Below are positions 21,794-34,903 of a stretch of 64,000 bases of DNA, in pieces. The notes below the pieces were generated by a model, which searched no databases, was not told the origin of the DNA, and worked only from the letters and a program-made list of their open reading frames with translations. The number at the start of each line of letters is the position of its first letter. The stretch's first letter is position 1. Both the position numbers and the translations under genes were made by a program. This DNA is from Bryopsis sp. KO-2023 (taxonomy: Eukaryota > Chlorophyta > Ulvophyceae > Bryopsidales > Bryopsidaceae): positions 7,750,001-7,814,000 of the forward strand of contig BSYQ01000002.1 of the NCBI GenBank assembly GCA_030272585.1, given 5' to 3'.

Positions 21794-21909
21794 CATGCAG
21801 GTATCACATAGGTGTTACCTGTTAGGTATTATATCATTGCACTTGAGAGTAGGTGTTACCCAGGTGTCACCAGGTGTTACCCAGGTACTACCCATTTCCC
21901 GTAGTGTTT

Positions 21910-22258
21910 CCTGGAAAAGCATGGCAGCATATGCGATTTCTTTTTTCAAAGGCGGCGCTCCTATGGCAGAAACAAAAGTTATCGATGCACCTTGCTTTTT
22001 CCGTCTCCCTTTGGCGTGGGTTTTGATCTCAAACGGCGAATTTCTGTCCACGTGCGGTACACTAGCGGGTTGGGTCGGGTTGGGTCGGCGAAAAGATAGG
22101 AAGGGCATACACGTATGCGAGTGTTCGCTCAGCGAGTGCGAAAAACGTCTGATAGTGTTCCCTCAAGTCACAACTGAAACGACAGACGCGACCACGCCTC
22201 CTGGAAACCTAGAAAGGTCTCAGAGCTTCACAGTTTCAAACGACTCTTGTGAACACAG
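21910..22258 (+). other. 5' flank of ankyrin copy B
   Basis: It aligns with copy A at about 270-619 (GCATATGCGATTTC, TTATCGATGCACCTTGC, the GGGTTGGGTCG tract, CTCAGCGAGTGCGAA). It continues the homology broken by the transposon at 7122. Promoter or 5' UTR is likely. Confidence 0.55.
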
Positions 22259-22785
22259 GAATGGCTTCCAGCCTGCAGTCGAACAGTCGGAGGGGGTCTT
22301 GGGGCGCAGCAGTCGAAGACAAGCTTTGCCACACGCCCATGTCAGACGGTCGGGATGGTTCCACACGAGGTAACAAACCACCTCCTTGTCCCGATATTCA
22401 CGCAAAGCACGCGCGCGCAGCTCTTTGAACCAGAGAGGTGTTGCTGCTAAAGCAGCCGCAGCACAGCCTTCTTCTCCTCTCGACGACGATAGCGACACCT
22501 GAGAAGCTCCGTGGTTGTGTAAATGTTGAAAAAATCATCCGCGGTGTCTTATCAGCTAGCGAACGTGCGTCCTTCCGCTGTTTTTTTTTGTTTTTGAGGT
22601 TTTGCTGCGGTTGTAGTAGTCAGGAACCACACTGTGCGCTTTTGCAGGGAAATGTTCAGGTGAGCGTGAGAAGGCAGGTGGTCAAGTGGGATTTCGTTCT
22701 CTTCGTGGCCGTCTGGATGACCCGGACGCCAGGGGTGATTCTCGTAAGGAGATCATGCGCAGTTTTCAAGAAGACCCTGTGCGAG
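22259..22785 (+). CDS. Ankyrin gene copy B: first two exons only
   Basis: Exon 22259-22369 (111 bp, ATG at 22261, MASSLQSN) and exon 22648-22785 (138 bp, ending SFQEDPVRG) match the first two exons of copy A in length and phase, and both are open. No later exons follow; instead the 5' flank and the same exon pair appear again at 23130-23654 as copy C. Since these exons begin and end in phase 1, copy B could splice in frame onto copy C and form one gene with a duplicated N-terminal module, or it could be a truncated paralogue. Confidence 0.6.
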
Positions 22786-23284
22786 GTGAGAGGATATACA
22801 CCCACAAAATTGGAGTGCGCGGATCGGTTCTTGTCGCGCCATTTCTATTTTGTCTGCTTGGGACTGTTCAAATGTTACATGCGCTTCCCTATTCATTTTC
22901 TCATTCGCCGTTCTGGTCAGCGGGGTGGATACCGGGGTGTTCCTGTGTGAATCGAACACGGTTTGCTGGCAACGCTCAGGGGGTTGGGGTGATGTGATAT
23001 TCTGTTGATTTGGGTACCGAAGCTGGGGCTGTGTAGATGCTCAAAACACTTTACCTGAGGGGAATGACAAATTTATTTCCTTATCAATCATTAAGTACAT
23101 TTGAGAGGCAGCCGTCGCCGACCCCCAAAATTTTTTTCCGTGTGCAACACGCGCGCATAGGTTGGATCACTGAAATGATAGAAGCGAGATAGCCTTATGC
23201 GACTGTTGGCAATGTTATGGATAACGACAGATACAATGGAAACTCTCGCAGCTTCGCACTCTTGAACGATTTTTTTTGACACAG

Positions 23285-26200
23285 GCATTGTTTCCCTCCT
23301 GCAATTGAATGGTGAAGAAGCGTTTGGAGTGAAAGAAGTTCAAGACAAGCTTCTCAGCGGGCCCATCCCAGCCGATCAAGATCGTCCCTTGCAGGGTAAC
23401 CGGGACTCTACTTATGCTCATATTTACACCACGCAGTTTTTTTTTGCGCCCTTACGCTTTGATATATGAGGCTGTGGGACAGTTGTAGTCAGGGGGCGCA
23501 TTGCGCTTTTTTGTAGGGAAGTGTTCGACTGAAAGGGAGGCGCCAGATACCCAAGCAGAAATCGCTGATCTTCCTGCCCGTCTCGATGTGCTGCAAGGTA
23601 GAGGTGATTTTCGTAAAGAGGTCCTGCGCAGTTCCCAAGAAGACTTCGTGCGAGGTGAGAGACCTCATTCCAGGAAGTCGAAGAGCAATGACACGCTTGC
23701 TTGTCCTCGTGTCGTTCTGTACCTCTATATAGGTCGCGAAACCATGCGCTAGATTCCAAACATTCATGCGATTCCATACGTTTTTCTCTTTCCCCCTGCA
23801 GTTTGGTGGGGTGGATATAGTAGTGTGGTGTTGTTGATTCGTCGCCCTTGTCTTCTAAAGAATCCAGTTCGTACAGAGAATGTTGTAACGATCTTTTTTC
23901 TTGCTTGCCACTCAGGTATCCCAGGATCGAGGCTGCAGCAGTCCCTGAGGAAAGTAGACAACGTGTCTGAAGTGATACGCTCGCTGAAGGTACTCCAATA
24001 GTCGTTTCTCTTGAGTCTTGATCAGATCTACTCGACAAAAATCATACAACGCCAGGAGGGGACATTTTTGTTTGTGTGCGATTGTTCAGGTCGCCGTTGA
24101 CGCGAAAGAAAAAGAGCTGCGCAACGTTGTGAAGCAACTTGAAGAGAAGAACGATTGTATCTCTGTCAGAGACGCCACCATTGATCAGAGAGACGCGTTG
24201 ATTTCAAATGCTCTCTCCGACATCGGCAGGCTACAGGCACAAGCTGCGAATGTTGTAGAAGATCAAGCCGTAGTGGATTCTCTTCGTCAGCAAGTCATCG
24301 AGAAGAACAATCAGCTTGCTGTTTCGGGGGAAGAGTTGAAAAAGGCTGGGTCTGAAATTCTTGAGAAAAAGACGGAGCACAACGAGAGATTACTGGAAAA
24401 AGATGCCATGATAAATTCTCTCGAGGACAGTCTTAAGAAAGATCACGCCATGATGACTTTTCTTCATAAGCAGCTGGAGGCTGGTGGGGAGCAGTTGAAA
24501 CAAAGAGATGACTTGATAGTATCTCTTCAGGCGACTCTTGAAGAGAACGTCGCCCACATAGCTGCAAGGCAGCACGAGATCGAAGCGCTGCGAGGTATGC
24601 GCGATCCATGTGCCAAGAGTGTAAAAAAGTCAGTCAATATTTGACTTGCACAGTTTCGAACTGGTCAGTAAGAAAACGCAAAGGAGACAGGCTTTTTCTT
24701 CGTTCCTTGTAGGTGAGTTTGCAGCACTGGAGCGTGAAAAAGAATCAAGGGTTTCATTGCTTGAGGTAAAAAATAGGGAACAAGATGAAGTGATTAGCCG
24801 GAAGGAGGATATGATCAGAACAAGTGCGGAGAGCCTCGAGAGGAACGTCGCCCAGAGAGTTGCCAGGGAGGAAGAGATTGAAGCTGTGCGAGGTACGCAT
24901 GCTCAAGATGCCAAAAACAGGAGAGATGTAGTCCATATTTGAGCTGCATCATTTTTAGCTGGGATAAAATGGTAAGGCTAAAGGCTTTTTGTTTCTCGTT
25001 GTAGCCAGCTGTGAGGGAAAATTGACTGGGAAAGACGAAAAGATCACAGCGCTCGAAGAAAACATCAGGGAGCGAGATGAAGGGATTGATCGGAAGGAGG
25101 ATATGATCAGAGAAAGTGCTGAGAGCCACCAAAAAAAATGCAGCGAGCTGGAAGCGTTGAGAACAGAGTTTGACGACATAAGTATGGCATATTACAAAAC
25201 CTACCAAATCCTCGGTTCTACATTCTACAGAACGCCGAATATAGTGTTCGTCATCACATTTTTAATACACGCACTCCACTCATCCCAGGAAATTTAACTA
25301 TTTTCGGATTTTTTTGTTGCAGAGAAGATTGTCGCTTCTCATGTCAAGACAGACAAGGTAATTTTATGATGCATTTCAAGTTTCACTCGAACCCACTTGG
25401 TTATATTCTGGATATTTTTATTATGCCTGAAAAAAATTAATTTTGATTTTGCTTTCCTGTTGTATTAAGGAGACAAGTGCGAGACTGGTTCTGGATGCTG
25501 TCGAAGATGGTAACCTTCTACAAGTCAAGGTAAGAAAATCGTGATTCTCTGACCGAACTTGTTTCTTATTATCATCGCATGCAAACTTCTTTTTTTTTGC
25601 CGAAGACTTTTTGAATAGATGGTGTGACAATGTGCATTTTTCAGGCGTTCATATTCATGGGATTTGATGTAAATGCTCAAGACGAAGAAAAAAAATTGAC
25701 CCCACTACACATGGCTGCCGAGTATGGTCATCTTTCTATCGTCGCAACTCTACTTTCAGCAGGTTGGTGAAGAACTTGAAAAGAAGACTGTGTTTGCTAT
25801 GTTTTCTTGCTCTCTCGCTTTCTCTGTTTTCATTAGAGATGGCATAATTGTTTCATATGTTTTTTTTTCACCTTCAAAACTGCTCGTATCCATATAAATC
25901 TTGAACCATTTTTAAAGCGAATAAAAACTGTTTTCAAGCAATCGCGTTGCATTGATGCTTTTGCCAGGTCAGAACTTCAGTTTTTCTGTTGATTGTGAAT
26001 AAGCACTTGCTTGGTCGTGCATGGTCAGGGGCCAATATTCATATGGAAGGGTATGTGGGAAATAGTCCATTACATTTCGCATGCAGAAATGGCCACCTCG
26101 AAGTGGTCGAGGCAATGATCCACGCTGGTAGGCCTTTGCTCGCTTATTTTTTCTTATCAATCATTCAAAACAAACAAAAGGCGATTTTACCCACTGAAAA

Positions 26201-27969
26201 AGAAGTGTCAGCGTTCATAATATGTTGTTTTTACGGCCCAGCCACTGTTAAAGTTGCGGTCTAGAAAGCTCGGAACTCGTCCGACTGTCCACAAAAAGGA
26301 AACTTTCGCTGAATGAACAGAAAAAGATATATCCTCCTTCTAGTGAACATGGATAGTATCAGTTTTACTCATTCATTCATCTAAACTCTGTGTACCGTTT
26401 TGAGTACTGTAATACGCAAATCTTTCACATTGCTTTAGGATCGCTGTCTTTTTTTTCGCCTACCTTATTTTCGTTTCCAAAGATAGGCACGAAAATAACG
26501 TAGGCGCGAAAGAAATGCAGACGCGCAAACTTAACTCGCCCCTAGACTTGGCTGTGCCTCCGTAGTTGTGCCTAAAACTGTTCTACAGTCACGCCTCAAG
26601 ACCACCAAAGTCCATTGAGTCGCCGTCAGCGGACAGCTCGATCGAACGAACCCGAGCCATGTTTGCCAATTTCGTTCCTGCTCTTTTTCCGCCTACCTTT
26701 TTGTCGTGTTTTGGTCTGCGCGCGAAAATAAGGTAGCGCGAAAAGATTTGCGTATTACAGTAATCTGGAATTCTCATTGGAAGTTGTGTAGAGCCTAAGA
26801 TATTTATAGTGTCGACGATACTCTGTGACTTCCTGGAAGCGTAACTCAGTTTTTTCCCAGGAAATTAGAAAAACTTTGGTTGTCCTCGACACTTTCTTGG
26901 TGGGCCTTCTCAATTTGTGCGTTAAAAAAAAACTACTAATAGTTGCTTCCCGTCGCCGTGCGTTGTCGTTCTTGTTCAGGGGCCAATGTTGATAAGAAAT
27001 GTGACATCGGTTGGACTCCACTGCATGATGCATCTCGAAATGACCAACCCGCAGTGGTGAAGACACTGTTGCACGCTGGTAAACTTTTGCTCCTTCACTT
27101 GTTTTTTAAATCAGTATGTTCACATGAAACAGAGGAAAGGGAATTCAAAAAATCAATCAACACAAGAGTGAATTCCACTGATGGAAAGCAAGTAGCTTCA
27201 GTTTTCGGTGGCAACTTTTTGAGTAAAATCGAAGATTTTCTTGCTTTTTCCTCGTTTTTTTGGTTGACCGCTAAAAAAGAATCCTTGGGCGGAATTCTCA
27301 TCCGGAAACACCTGGAACCCGGTCGAATTTGATATATTTTCAGTCAAAAATATAACCGTTATTGTATAAAAACGGCAGGAAGAATTCGTTTTCTTTTTTT
27401 GATGGACAAGATAAGGATCTGTCGATCCCTTTTTTCAGGGGCATATGTCGATGCTGAAAATAAGCGGGGGAAAACGGCGCTACATGTGGCGTCCATGCAT
27501 GGCCACCTTGACACAGCCAGGGAATTGATCAGCGGTGGTAGGTCACCCTGATATATCATTTTTTTTCTCAGTTGTTTGGGGTGTCACTCCCATCAAGACG
27601 ATACAAATTCATACAAAAATTTGGCAACTGAGAATTTTTTTAAGGATGTATCCAGGCTGGGATAAAAAATCAAATTATAGTTTTCTCACAGCTTACAATT
27701 TTTTTCAAGGGGGGTTATCTAGAAGAAATACCCACTTCTATCAATATCATAGAAACGTGATTGGATTGCAGAAAACCAAGACTCCCTGTAAAGAGAAAAC
27801 GCTCATATCTATTTCCAGGACCCATAATATGTCTGGCTTTTTTTTCGAAGGTGCAAAGAAAGACATCTGTGATAAAAATGGAAATACTGCTGCCGAGGTT
27901 GTGTGGCAAGCGAGAAAGGATTGCAACGAGTCACTCAAAAAAGAGCTTGAAGTTTTTCTAAATAGTTAA
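23285..27969 (+). CDS. Coiled-coil and ankyrin-repeat protein, copy C (14 exons)
   Basis: Exons by GT-AG borders and match to copy A: 23285-23395, 23517-23654, 23916-23989, 24090-24594, 24713-24892, 25005-25191, 25323-25357, 25470-25529, 25645-25762, 26029-26127, 26980-27078, 27439-27537, 27851-27969 (TAA), with an upstream exon possible. The product has a long coiled-coil half (24090-25191; EEKNDCISVRDATIDQRD) and an ankyrin half. Repeats: LTPLHMAAEYGH (25645-25762), then three 99-bp exons of one 33-residue repeat each (NSPLHFACRNGH, GWTPLHDASRND, KTALHVASMHGH) and a C-terminal cap ending EVFLNS. It has an extra coiled-coil exon (24713-24892) and an extra repeat exon (26029-26127) relative to copy A. 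The frame is fully open. The start is unresolved. Confidence 0.82.
26407..26760. mobile_element. MITE with TA target duplication in copy C intron
   Basis: A 354-bp insert has an 18-bp terminal inverted repeat: CTGTAATACGCAAATCTT at 26407 and AAGATTTGCGTATTACAG ending at 26760. It is flanked by TA (26405-26406 and 26761-26762). The same intron of copy A (about 3172-3182) is uninterrupted. An inner inverted pair (CCTACCTTATTTTCG near 26460 and CGAAAATAAGGTAG near 26722) adds to the foldback. TA duplication and this size fit a Tc1/mariner-type non-autonomous element. No transposase is encoded. Confidence 0.85.
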
Positions 27970-28137
27970 AAGCTATGAGCAGCTGCATTTCGACCGTTCC
28001 TTTTTTTCTGCTTGACTCTCTGTAGTAGTAGCAAAGGAAAGCGTTGTTGTCTCTATGCTACTGTGGTTTTGTTTGAAGAGGGATCTTTCCGCTTTGTTTG
28101 TGGTGATTTTGCCTCTTTCATCACAAATCCTGCGTAT

Positions 28138-28177
28138 TTGCTAGAATAAGGCCTTATTCTAGCAAGGCCCTAGGGCC
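28138..28177. repeat. Two adjacent perfect palindromes
   Basis: A 28-bp perfect palindrome (28138-28165, half-site TTGCTAGAATAAGG) is followed at once by a 12-bp palindrome GGCCCTAGGGCC (28166-28177). It lies about 170 bp after the copy C stop and marks roughly where homology with the copy A flank ends. It could be a binding site, a processing hairpin or a transposon scar. Confidence 0.6.
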
Positions 28178-28367
28178 ACCGCAATAGAGTGTCTCGAGTG
28201 CTGTAAATGTCTATATGTGCAGTATGTCCGTCATATCTGTTACAACGGAGTCCATCACCTCCCTCTCACAAAAAAAAAGATAAAGGACAGGTAGCCACAC
28301 CCGGGTGTTTCTTTTCAACACATTTACAATCTGACAGTTTTTCCGCTGGGTTCTTTGGTGCCAAAGC

Positions 28368-28416
28368 TTTTAGGACTACGTGTGTAATCATGATTTGATT
28401 TGATTTTAGGACTACG
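28368..28416 (+). mobile_element. 23-bp retroposon tail insertion with 13-bp target duplication
   Basis: TTTTAGGACTACG occurs at 28368-28380 and again at 28404-28416. Between them is only TGTGTAATCATG plus two ATTTG-type repeats. The same TGTAATCATG tail block is found at the 3' end of other insertions in this window (34197-34217, 59139-59163, 51051-51081). This is the smallest member of that set. Confidence 0.65.
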
Positions 28417-28807
28417 TAGCCCAATTGGGTGTTCCACTACAATTGAGAAAAGCAGCAAGAAGAATCGAATCGTGGTATTGTCTAAAAAACAAGTGGACAA
28501 CGTGGTCACACTTTTATGAATCTTACAGGGAGTCTGTTTTCGTCTTCTTCATTCTTCGAATTTTTACAACTGGAAACTATTCCCTGTTTTAAATAGAGCA
28601 GTGAACGGAGCGACGCACGTCACCACAGGTGCCTTGTCGTTTCCGCTTAGCTACGGGGCATCGTCAGGCTCTACCCCCTTGTACAATTTTTTGCTTGTTC
28701 TGATCGGCTTCCGAAACATATGCCTGTTAAAAAGCGCAGCGAGCGAGAAGAAAGAAGTTCGAAGGGGAAGGATTGTTTGGGTCTTTCCCAAGAAGTAGCC
28801 CGGCAAG

Positions 28808-30637
<1,830 letters not shown>

Positions 30638-32240
30638 AGTCGTTGTGATGGTGTATTTGATGAGATTCACCAAAAAAATTGAGGATTTGGTTTTTTCCAG
30701 GGGTTGGTGTTTATGTTGACTTCGAGAAGTGGGCGTTGGGATCGAGGGCGTCTTGATCTTTTCTTTTTTCTGACCGCATCACTGGCCCCCGGAGTGATTT
30801 CGATTGTTCTTGGATGAAAAATGCAGATGGAAGAGTGGAACAGAGAGCATCATCACACGAAAGCGCCACCAAAAGAATCAAGGGCTGGAAAAACTCGCAG
30901 TTTTGGGAAGGAACCGGGAGGGGGGGGGGGGTGTTAAACTTAGTCGTGTGTTTTTTGTGAGCCTGAAAGACGAATCTCTTTTTGAAAACTGCCCCATGAC
31001 AGGGAGGTGCCCCAATGATGCTGCCCCACGCCGCCCCCCGCCCCAAATAAAAGGAAAAAATCTCGTATCCAAATTCCATTTCGTCCATCTCTTTCAAAAT
31101 AAAAAAACAAGCCAGTCTGTGTGTGCACTTTCAGAGTGTGGCCGGCCCTTCAGGTTGGAATTATCCCAACATAGAACAGCCCTCATTCAATCCTCAATGA
31201 AATCGTTGGGGAGTGGAGGAAAATACACCGGCAAAAATTGTTCAAGGCAATCAAATTTGATGTAGAGACGCCACCGGTGTTTTTTTTTTTCCAGACGTCA
31301 ACGTGTAATGAAGGATCGGGCCTTTGATGCTGGGTAGTAAGATATCTACATGACACCACCAACAGTGTGACAGACATCAGAACAGAGCAATGATGATGCT
31401 GTTGGTGTTCCCTCCGAAAGAATAGATGGAACAGAAAAACTCCAAATCCTTATTCCAGTGACCCTGGATAAGAAATTGAAAGAGCATCAAGTCATTCCGG
31501 TATATTTCTGGTTTGAACATGAAAAACCATACTGTACTCAACATGTTTCCCCTCCATGTTGAAAAAATAGCAAGATGAATAAATAATTTGATCCAGAAAA
31601 TACCCCATTTCTTTACGCTTTCCGTTTTCTTGAATTTCTGTCCCCCACCTGTTACTGATGCTACTTTTTTTGACAAGCACCCCTAGGGATGGACATGATC
31701 AGCCAACCCTTCTCTTCACTCTGAAAATCTGAGTGAGCATCGCTCCATGTCTGTTCAAACATGCAATACTTTGCTGTTGCAATAGAAAATGGAATGCCCC
31801 AGACTCTAGTGACCTTTTTTTTTCTCCACCTTTGTGCAGTTTGTTAATCAGTACTACCAGAAAAAGAGGATCCATATCCTCAGAATGGGAGGAAAAAAAG
31901 GTAACCACTTTCAACCAAGTCCCATCAAATGCTAGAGCTGCTGCTGTTGTTGCGACCCATGAACTGAAAAAATGGATTGAATATCACAGCATTCAATGTC
32001 TACTCGCAATTGTTCGCATCACTTCACACATGCCAGACAAGAGGATTTTAAATTTTGAATTAATTTTTTTCGACTTCAATTTTTTTTGAATGTTTTTCTC
32101 CTGTTGCTGCCCGATGCACTGCAGTCCAGCTGATTTCGTTTTTTTCACTTCTCTGCAATCCACCCTCATCGCCAAGAACCTCTAGCTGACTTTGCACGGT
32201 TTAAAAAGAAAATTCACATCCACCCGCATCGACTCGGCAG
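30638..32240 (+). CDS. Exon-like pieces of an unassigned host gene
   Basis: Several plus-strand blocks read like coding exons with plausible splice borders: 30815-30900 (MKNADGRVEQ... KGWKNS), 31170-31280 (EIVGEWRKIHRQKLFKAIKF), 31376-31560 (LQILIPVTLDKKLKEHQ), 31840-31900 (FVNQYYQKKRIHILRMGGKK, then GTAACC) and 31920-32040 (ARAAAVVATHELKKWIEY). The IPVTLDKKL, YYQKK and HELKKWIEY patches faintly recall the MRG domain of MORF4-type chromatin proteins, and GWKNS recalls a chromo-barrel; this is a weak guess. I cannot join the exons without gaps, so the coordinates are an envelope and not a model. Confidence 0.25.
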
Positions 32241-34087
32241 TAGTTGGAAATGCAGGTGAAACATTACCCAGGTAATATTTATTAATATATATATATATAT
32301 ATAAATATATATAAATTCAATGATTTGGTAAAAGGGTGGAGGGGGACTACTGAGGTGTTCGATTGAACAATCCATTTTCCACAATGGCTGTTCTCTCAGG
32401 AGGTATAATTTATGGTGGGGCGATTGATCAAGTCAATCCAGGCCACACCAGGTTTTGTTTTTCCCCTGATTTCATAGGGGGGGGGAGGTTTCTTTCTATT
32501 TTTCGTTTCACCAAGGTAAAAAAAAGGAACAAGAGATATTTTTGCACAAGCAATCATTCCATTCGGGTGTAGAGTTGCATTTTGGTTTCATTCCGGATTG
32601 CTTACCTGATGCATATACATAAATGCATTGCACCCCTTCCATCTCCAGAACAGGGGGGGGGGGTTCAGCGACAGCCTCCACCGACATTTCCACCACATAT
32701 GGAAATGCTGGTTCATTTTGACCACATGAAAATGTTGTATGACTGACTCATTTTCACCACATGTTGATGGAAATGCTGGCTTGGCTGGCTGGTTTCCAGC
32801 GCCCCACACATGCTATAATTTGAAGCTGAGCAAATTAACTCAACTAAATTTGAAAAGGAGATTTCCACCACCAGGCAGGCAGCGTTTGACATTAAAGTGT
32901 GAAAAAAAAGGAAAACAAGATACTGAAAAGGGGGTGTCGAACTTCTTGAAAGGCGAAAAAAAGAAAAGAAAATATAATACACATGCATACATCTGTATCA
33001 GAGTGAACATAATTAAAAAATAGTAAATAACATGAGAATATTATAAAAAAATACAAATATTTCAAGGACAACGGACCCCTGTACCATTACTAAGACACCT
33101 CGGGCGTTCTTTCGAAATCTCTGTGGAAAAAAAAGGTTTTAAAAAATAAAAAAATAAACAAGTCGAACAGAAAACAACAGACCCTCCTTCTCTTTCTCCT
33201 TTTCCAAGGTAAAAGAAAAAGATAATATTAAAACAACACACTCTCATAAAATATATATAAAAAAGTTTTTATCAAGGGAGCACAGGGGAATCGAACCCCT
33301 ACTGTCCCAATTTCCACCTATTTATCTCAAATATAATCAGATTCCAAAAATAGGTTTTAAAATGTAGGTCAGTTGCTTGAGCCTGTGGGGACCAACAGTC
33401 GCTGATGTGTATCTTTTTTCTTAACAAAACAGTAGTCATTCTTTTAGGATTATACTAGAAAAAACAGAGAAAAAAAAAACTTGTGAGAAGCAAAGGTTTT
33501 CTATTCACTCTTTTTCTTTTATCTCAGAAGAAAACAACGGCCTTAAAAAATATCCTCAGAGCATCTTTCATCATTCAGGTGTTCTTCATAAAAATAATTT
33601 ATTTCCAAAAACATTTTCCATTTTCTTTTCTGCCTTCACACCTGATGATGTTATTGACCCTTCCATAACCTGTTTTTCTTATCTTTCTTTTTTCTGGGTT
33701 TCTAAGAATTTCTTAATTTATTTTCAAAAAGGTTTGGACTCTTTTGTGAGTCAGTCCCTTTCAAAATAATTATTTATCCCCTTCCCCCCCACCTGAAAAA
33801 ACGCTCTCTACTTTTCCACGAAGACATCCACAGGCCGCTTCTTCGCGAAAAAAAAAGAGAAGTTGAATTAAATAGAAAAGGTCGTGTCGTGATAAAACTT
33901 CGTCCCAGTCCTGGAAACAAAAAAACTTCCAAACAGAAACTCGTCGCACCCTTGTTTTTTTCTTCAACGAGTCATCGCTCGCGGCTTCGGAATGTTTCGA
34001 ACTCAGGCGAATTTGGGCCACACCTTTGGCAGTTTCCGCGTCTTGGCCAAGGCCGACTCCCGTGCGTCCAGGGCGTGCGCACCGCTG
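32241..34087. other. AT-rich intergenic DNA
   Basis: A (TA)n tract lies near 32280-32305. A minus-strand T-arm-like hairpin (AGGGG-TTCGATT-CCCCT, 33287-33303 region) with a following T run resembles a tRNA 3' half, but no matching acceptor or anticodon arm is found upstream. An open plus frame near 32363-32450 (MAVLSGGIIYGGAID) is unsupported. No gene is called. Confidence 0.35.
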
Positions 34088-34237
34088 TATGTACATACCA
34101 AAAAAAATTTGATTTGTTTTTGGACGGGTTTCTCGATTTTTCCGCAATAGAAGCTGATTACACATGTCCGCAATAGAAGCTCAGCGGCTTCTTCGTGTGT
34201 AATCATGATTTGATTTGTATGTACATACCAAAAAAAA
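34088..34237 (+). mobile_element. Short retroposon with 20-bp target duplication
   Basis: A 20-bp direct repeat (TATGTACATACC plus A8) occurs at 34088-34107 and 34218-34237. The 110-bp insert between them ends in GCTTCTTCGTGTGTAATCATG plus ATTTG repeats, the same tail block as at 28381 and 59128. Inside, TCCGCAATAGAAGCT is repeated twice and GATTACACA/TGTGTAATC can pair as a hairpin. Length and tail fit a SINE moved by a LINE machinery. Confidence 0.7.
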
Positions 34238-34431
34238 GGATGAGTTTCTAAGTCACATCATGATGGAAAAAAACGCGCTCGACGACAACTGAAATGTAAA
34301 GGAGAGAGAAATTAAAAATCAACTAACCGGGCACTATTCGGGTCAAAACATATTTTCGATCATGACGTTGATCCGCCAGAGTGGGTGGCCCCCACTCTGG
34401 CACGACACTTGGCACCTGTTTCTTGCCACGA

Positions 34432-34590
34432 TGTTCCAGGAAAAAGAGTTACAAAATCAGACATATGAACACCAACAGCCGTCCAAGTTATAGTTCCCCG
34501 CGATCTCCAAACTCACGAACACAGGAACAAACATCCAGTCAATCGTGCTCTCAGTCTTCCTCGCTGAGAGGAACCTCGTGGAGGTATTCA
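34432..34590 (-). repeat. 3' LTR of the deleted LTR element
   Basis: It matches 36336-36494 along its full 159 bp by eye, including GAACACAGGAACAAACATCC and CTGAGAGGAACCTCGTGGAGG. No clear polypurine tract lies inside it. Confidence 0.7.
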
Positions 34591-34903
34591 ACTGTTTCTT
34601 GCCCACTTCGTTTCCACTTAAGCGCGAACAAACTCCGAAAAAGAGCTAAACACGAAAAACCAAATTTATAAAGATCAACATAAACTGGAAAATCCTAGGG
34701 AAAAAAGTGCATCAATCTGGTATCCTTTTCTCAAATGATGTATCTTCCATAAGCATTTTATTTCAAAGAGTACCCCCAAAAAATCCAAAGTTCCTTAATA
34801 TCTTTCCATGGCTACTGAAGAATCTCATTCTTGCAACTGAAATGTCCGAGTACAAAAACTCTTGCCTTGTCATTTCCCAAATCATATTGAAGCAAAACAA
34901 TAA

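Larger units (their letters stand above)
7123..21906. mobile_element. CACTA-like (EnSpm) DNA transposon, 14.8 kb, non-autonomous composite
   Basis: The ends are an 18-bp perfect terminal inverted repeat: CACTACGGGAAATGGGTA at 7123 and its reverse complement ending at 21906. The flanks are TTT (7120-7122) and TTT (21907-21909). CACTA ends and a 3-bp target duplication are diagnostic for the EnSpm/CACTA superfamily. The host DNA on both sides joins into one sequence that aligns with ankyrin copy A upstream DNA (about 230-300), so the empty site is known. Inside are subterminal tandem arrays at both ends, a decayed minus-strand transposase-like gene, and a Helentron array that occupies most of the interior. 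No complete transposase is present, so movement would need a helper copy elsewhere. Confidence 0.8.

Noticed and set aside
21173-21811. 212-codon repetitive open frame (HAGVT repeats)
   Set aside because: It is open only because the 51-bp minisatellite unit is a multiple of three. There is no start context, and the repeat belongs to the subterminal array of the CACTA-like element.
33277-33420. Possible tRNA on the minus strand
   Set aside because: A good T arm and B box exist, but no 5' acceptor partner or anticodon arm fits. I keep it only as a note in the intergenic entry.
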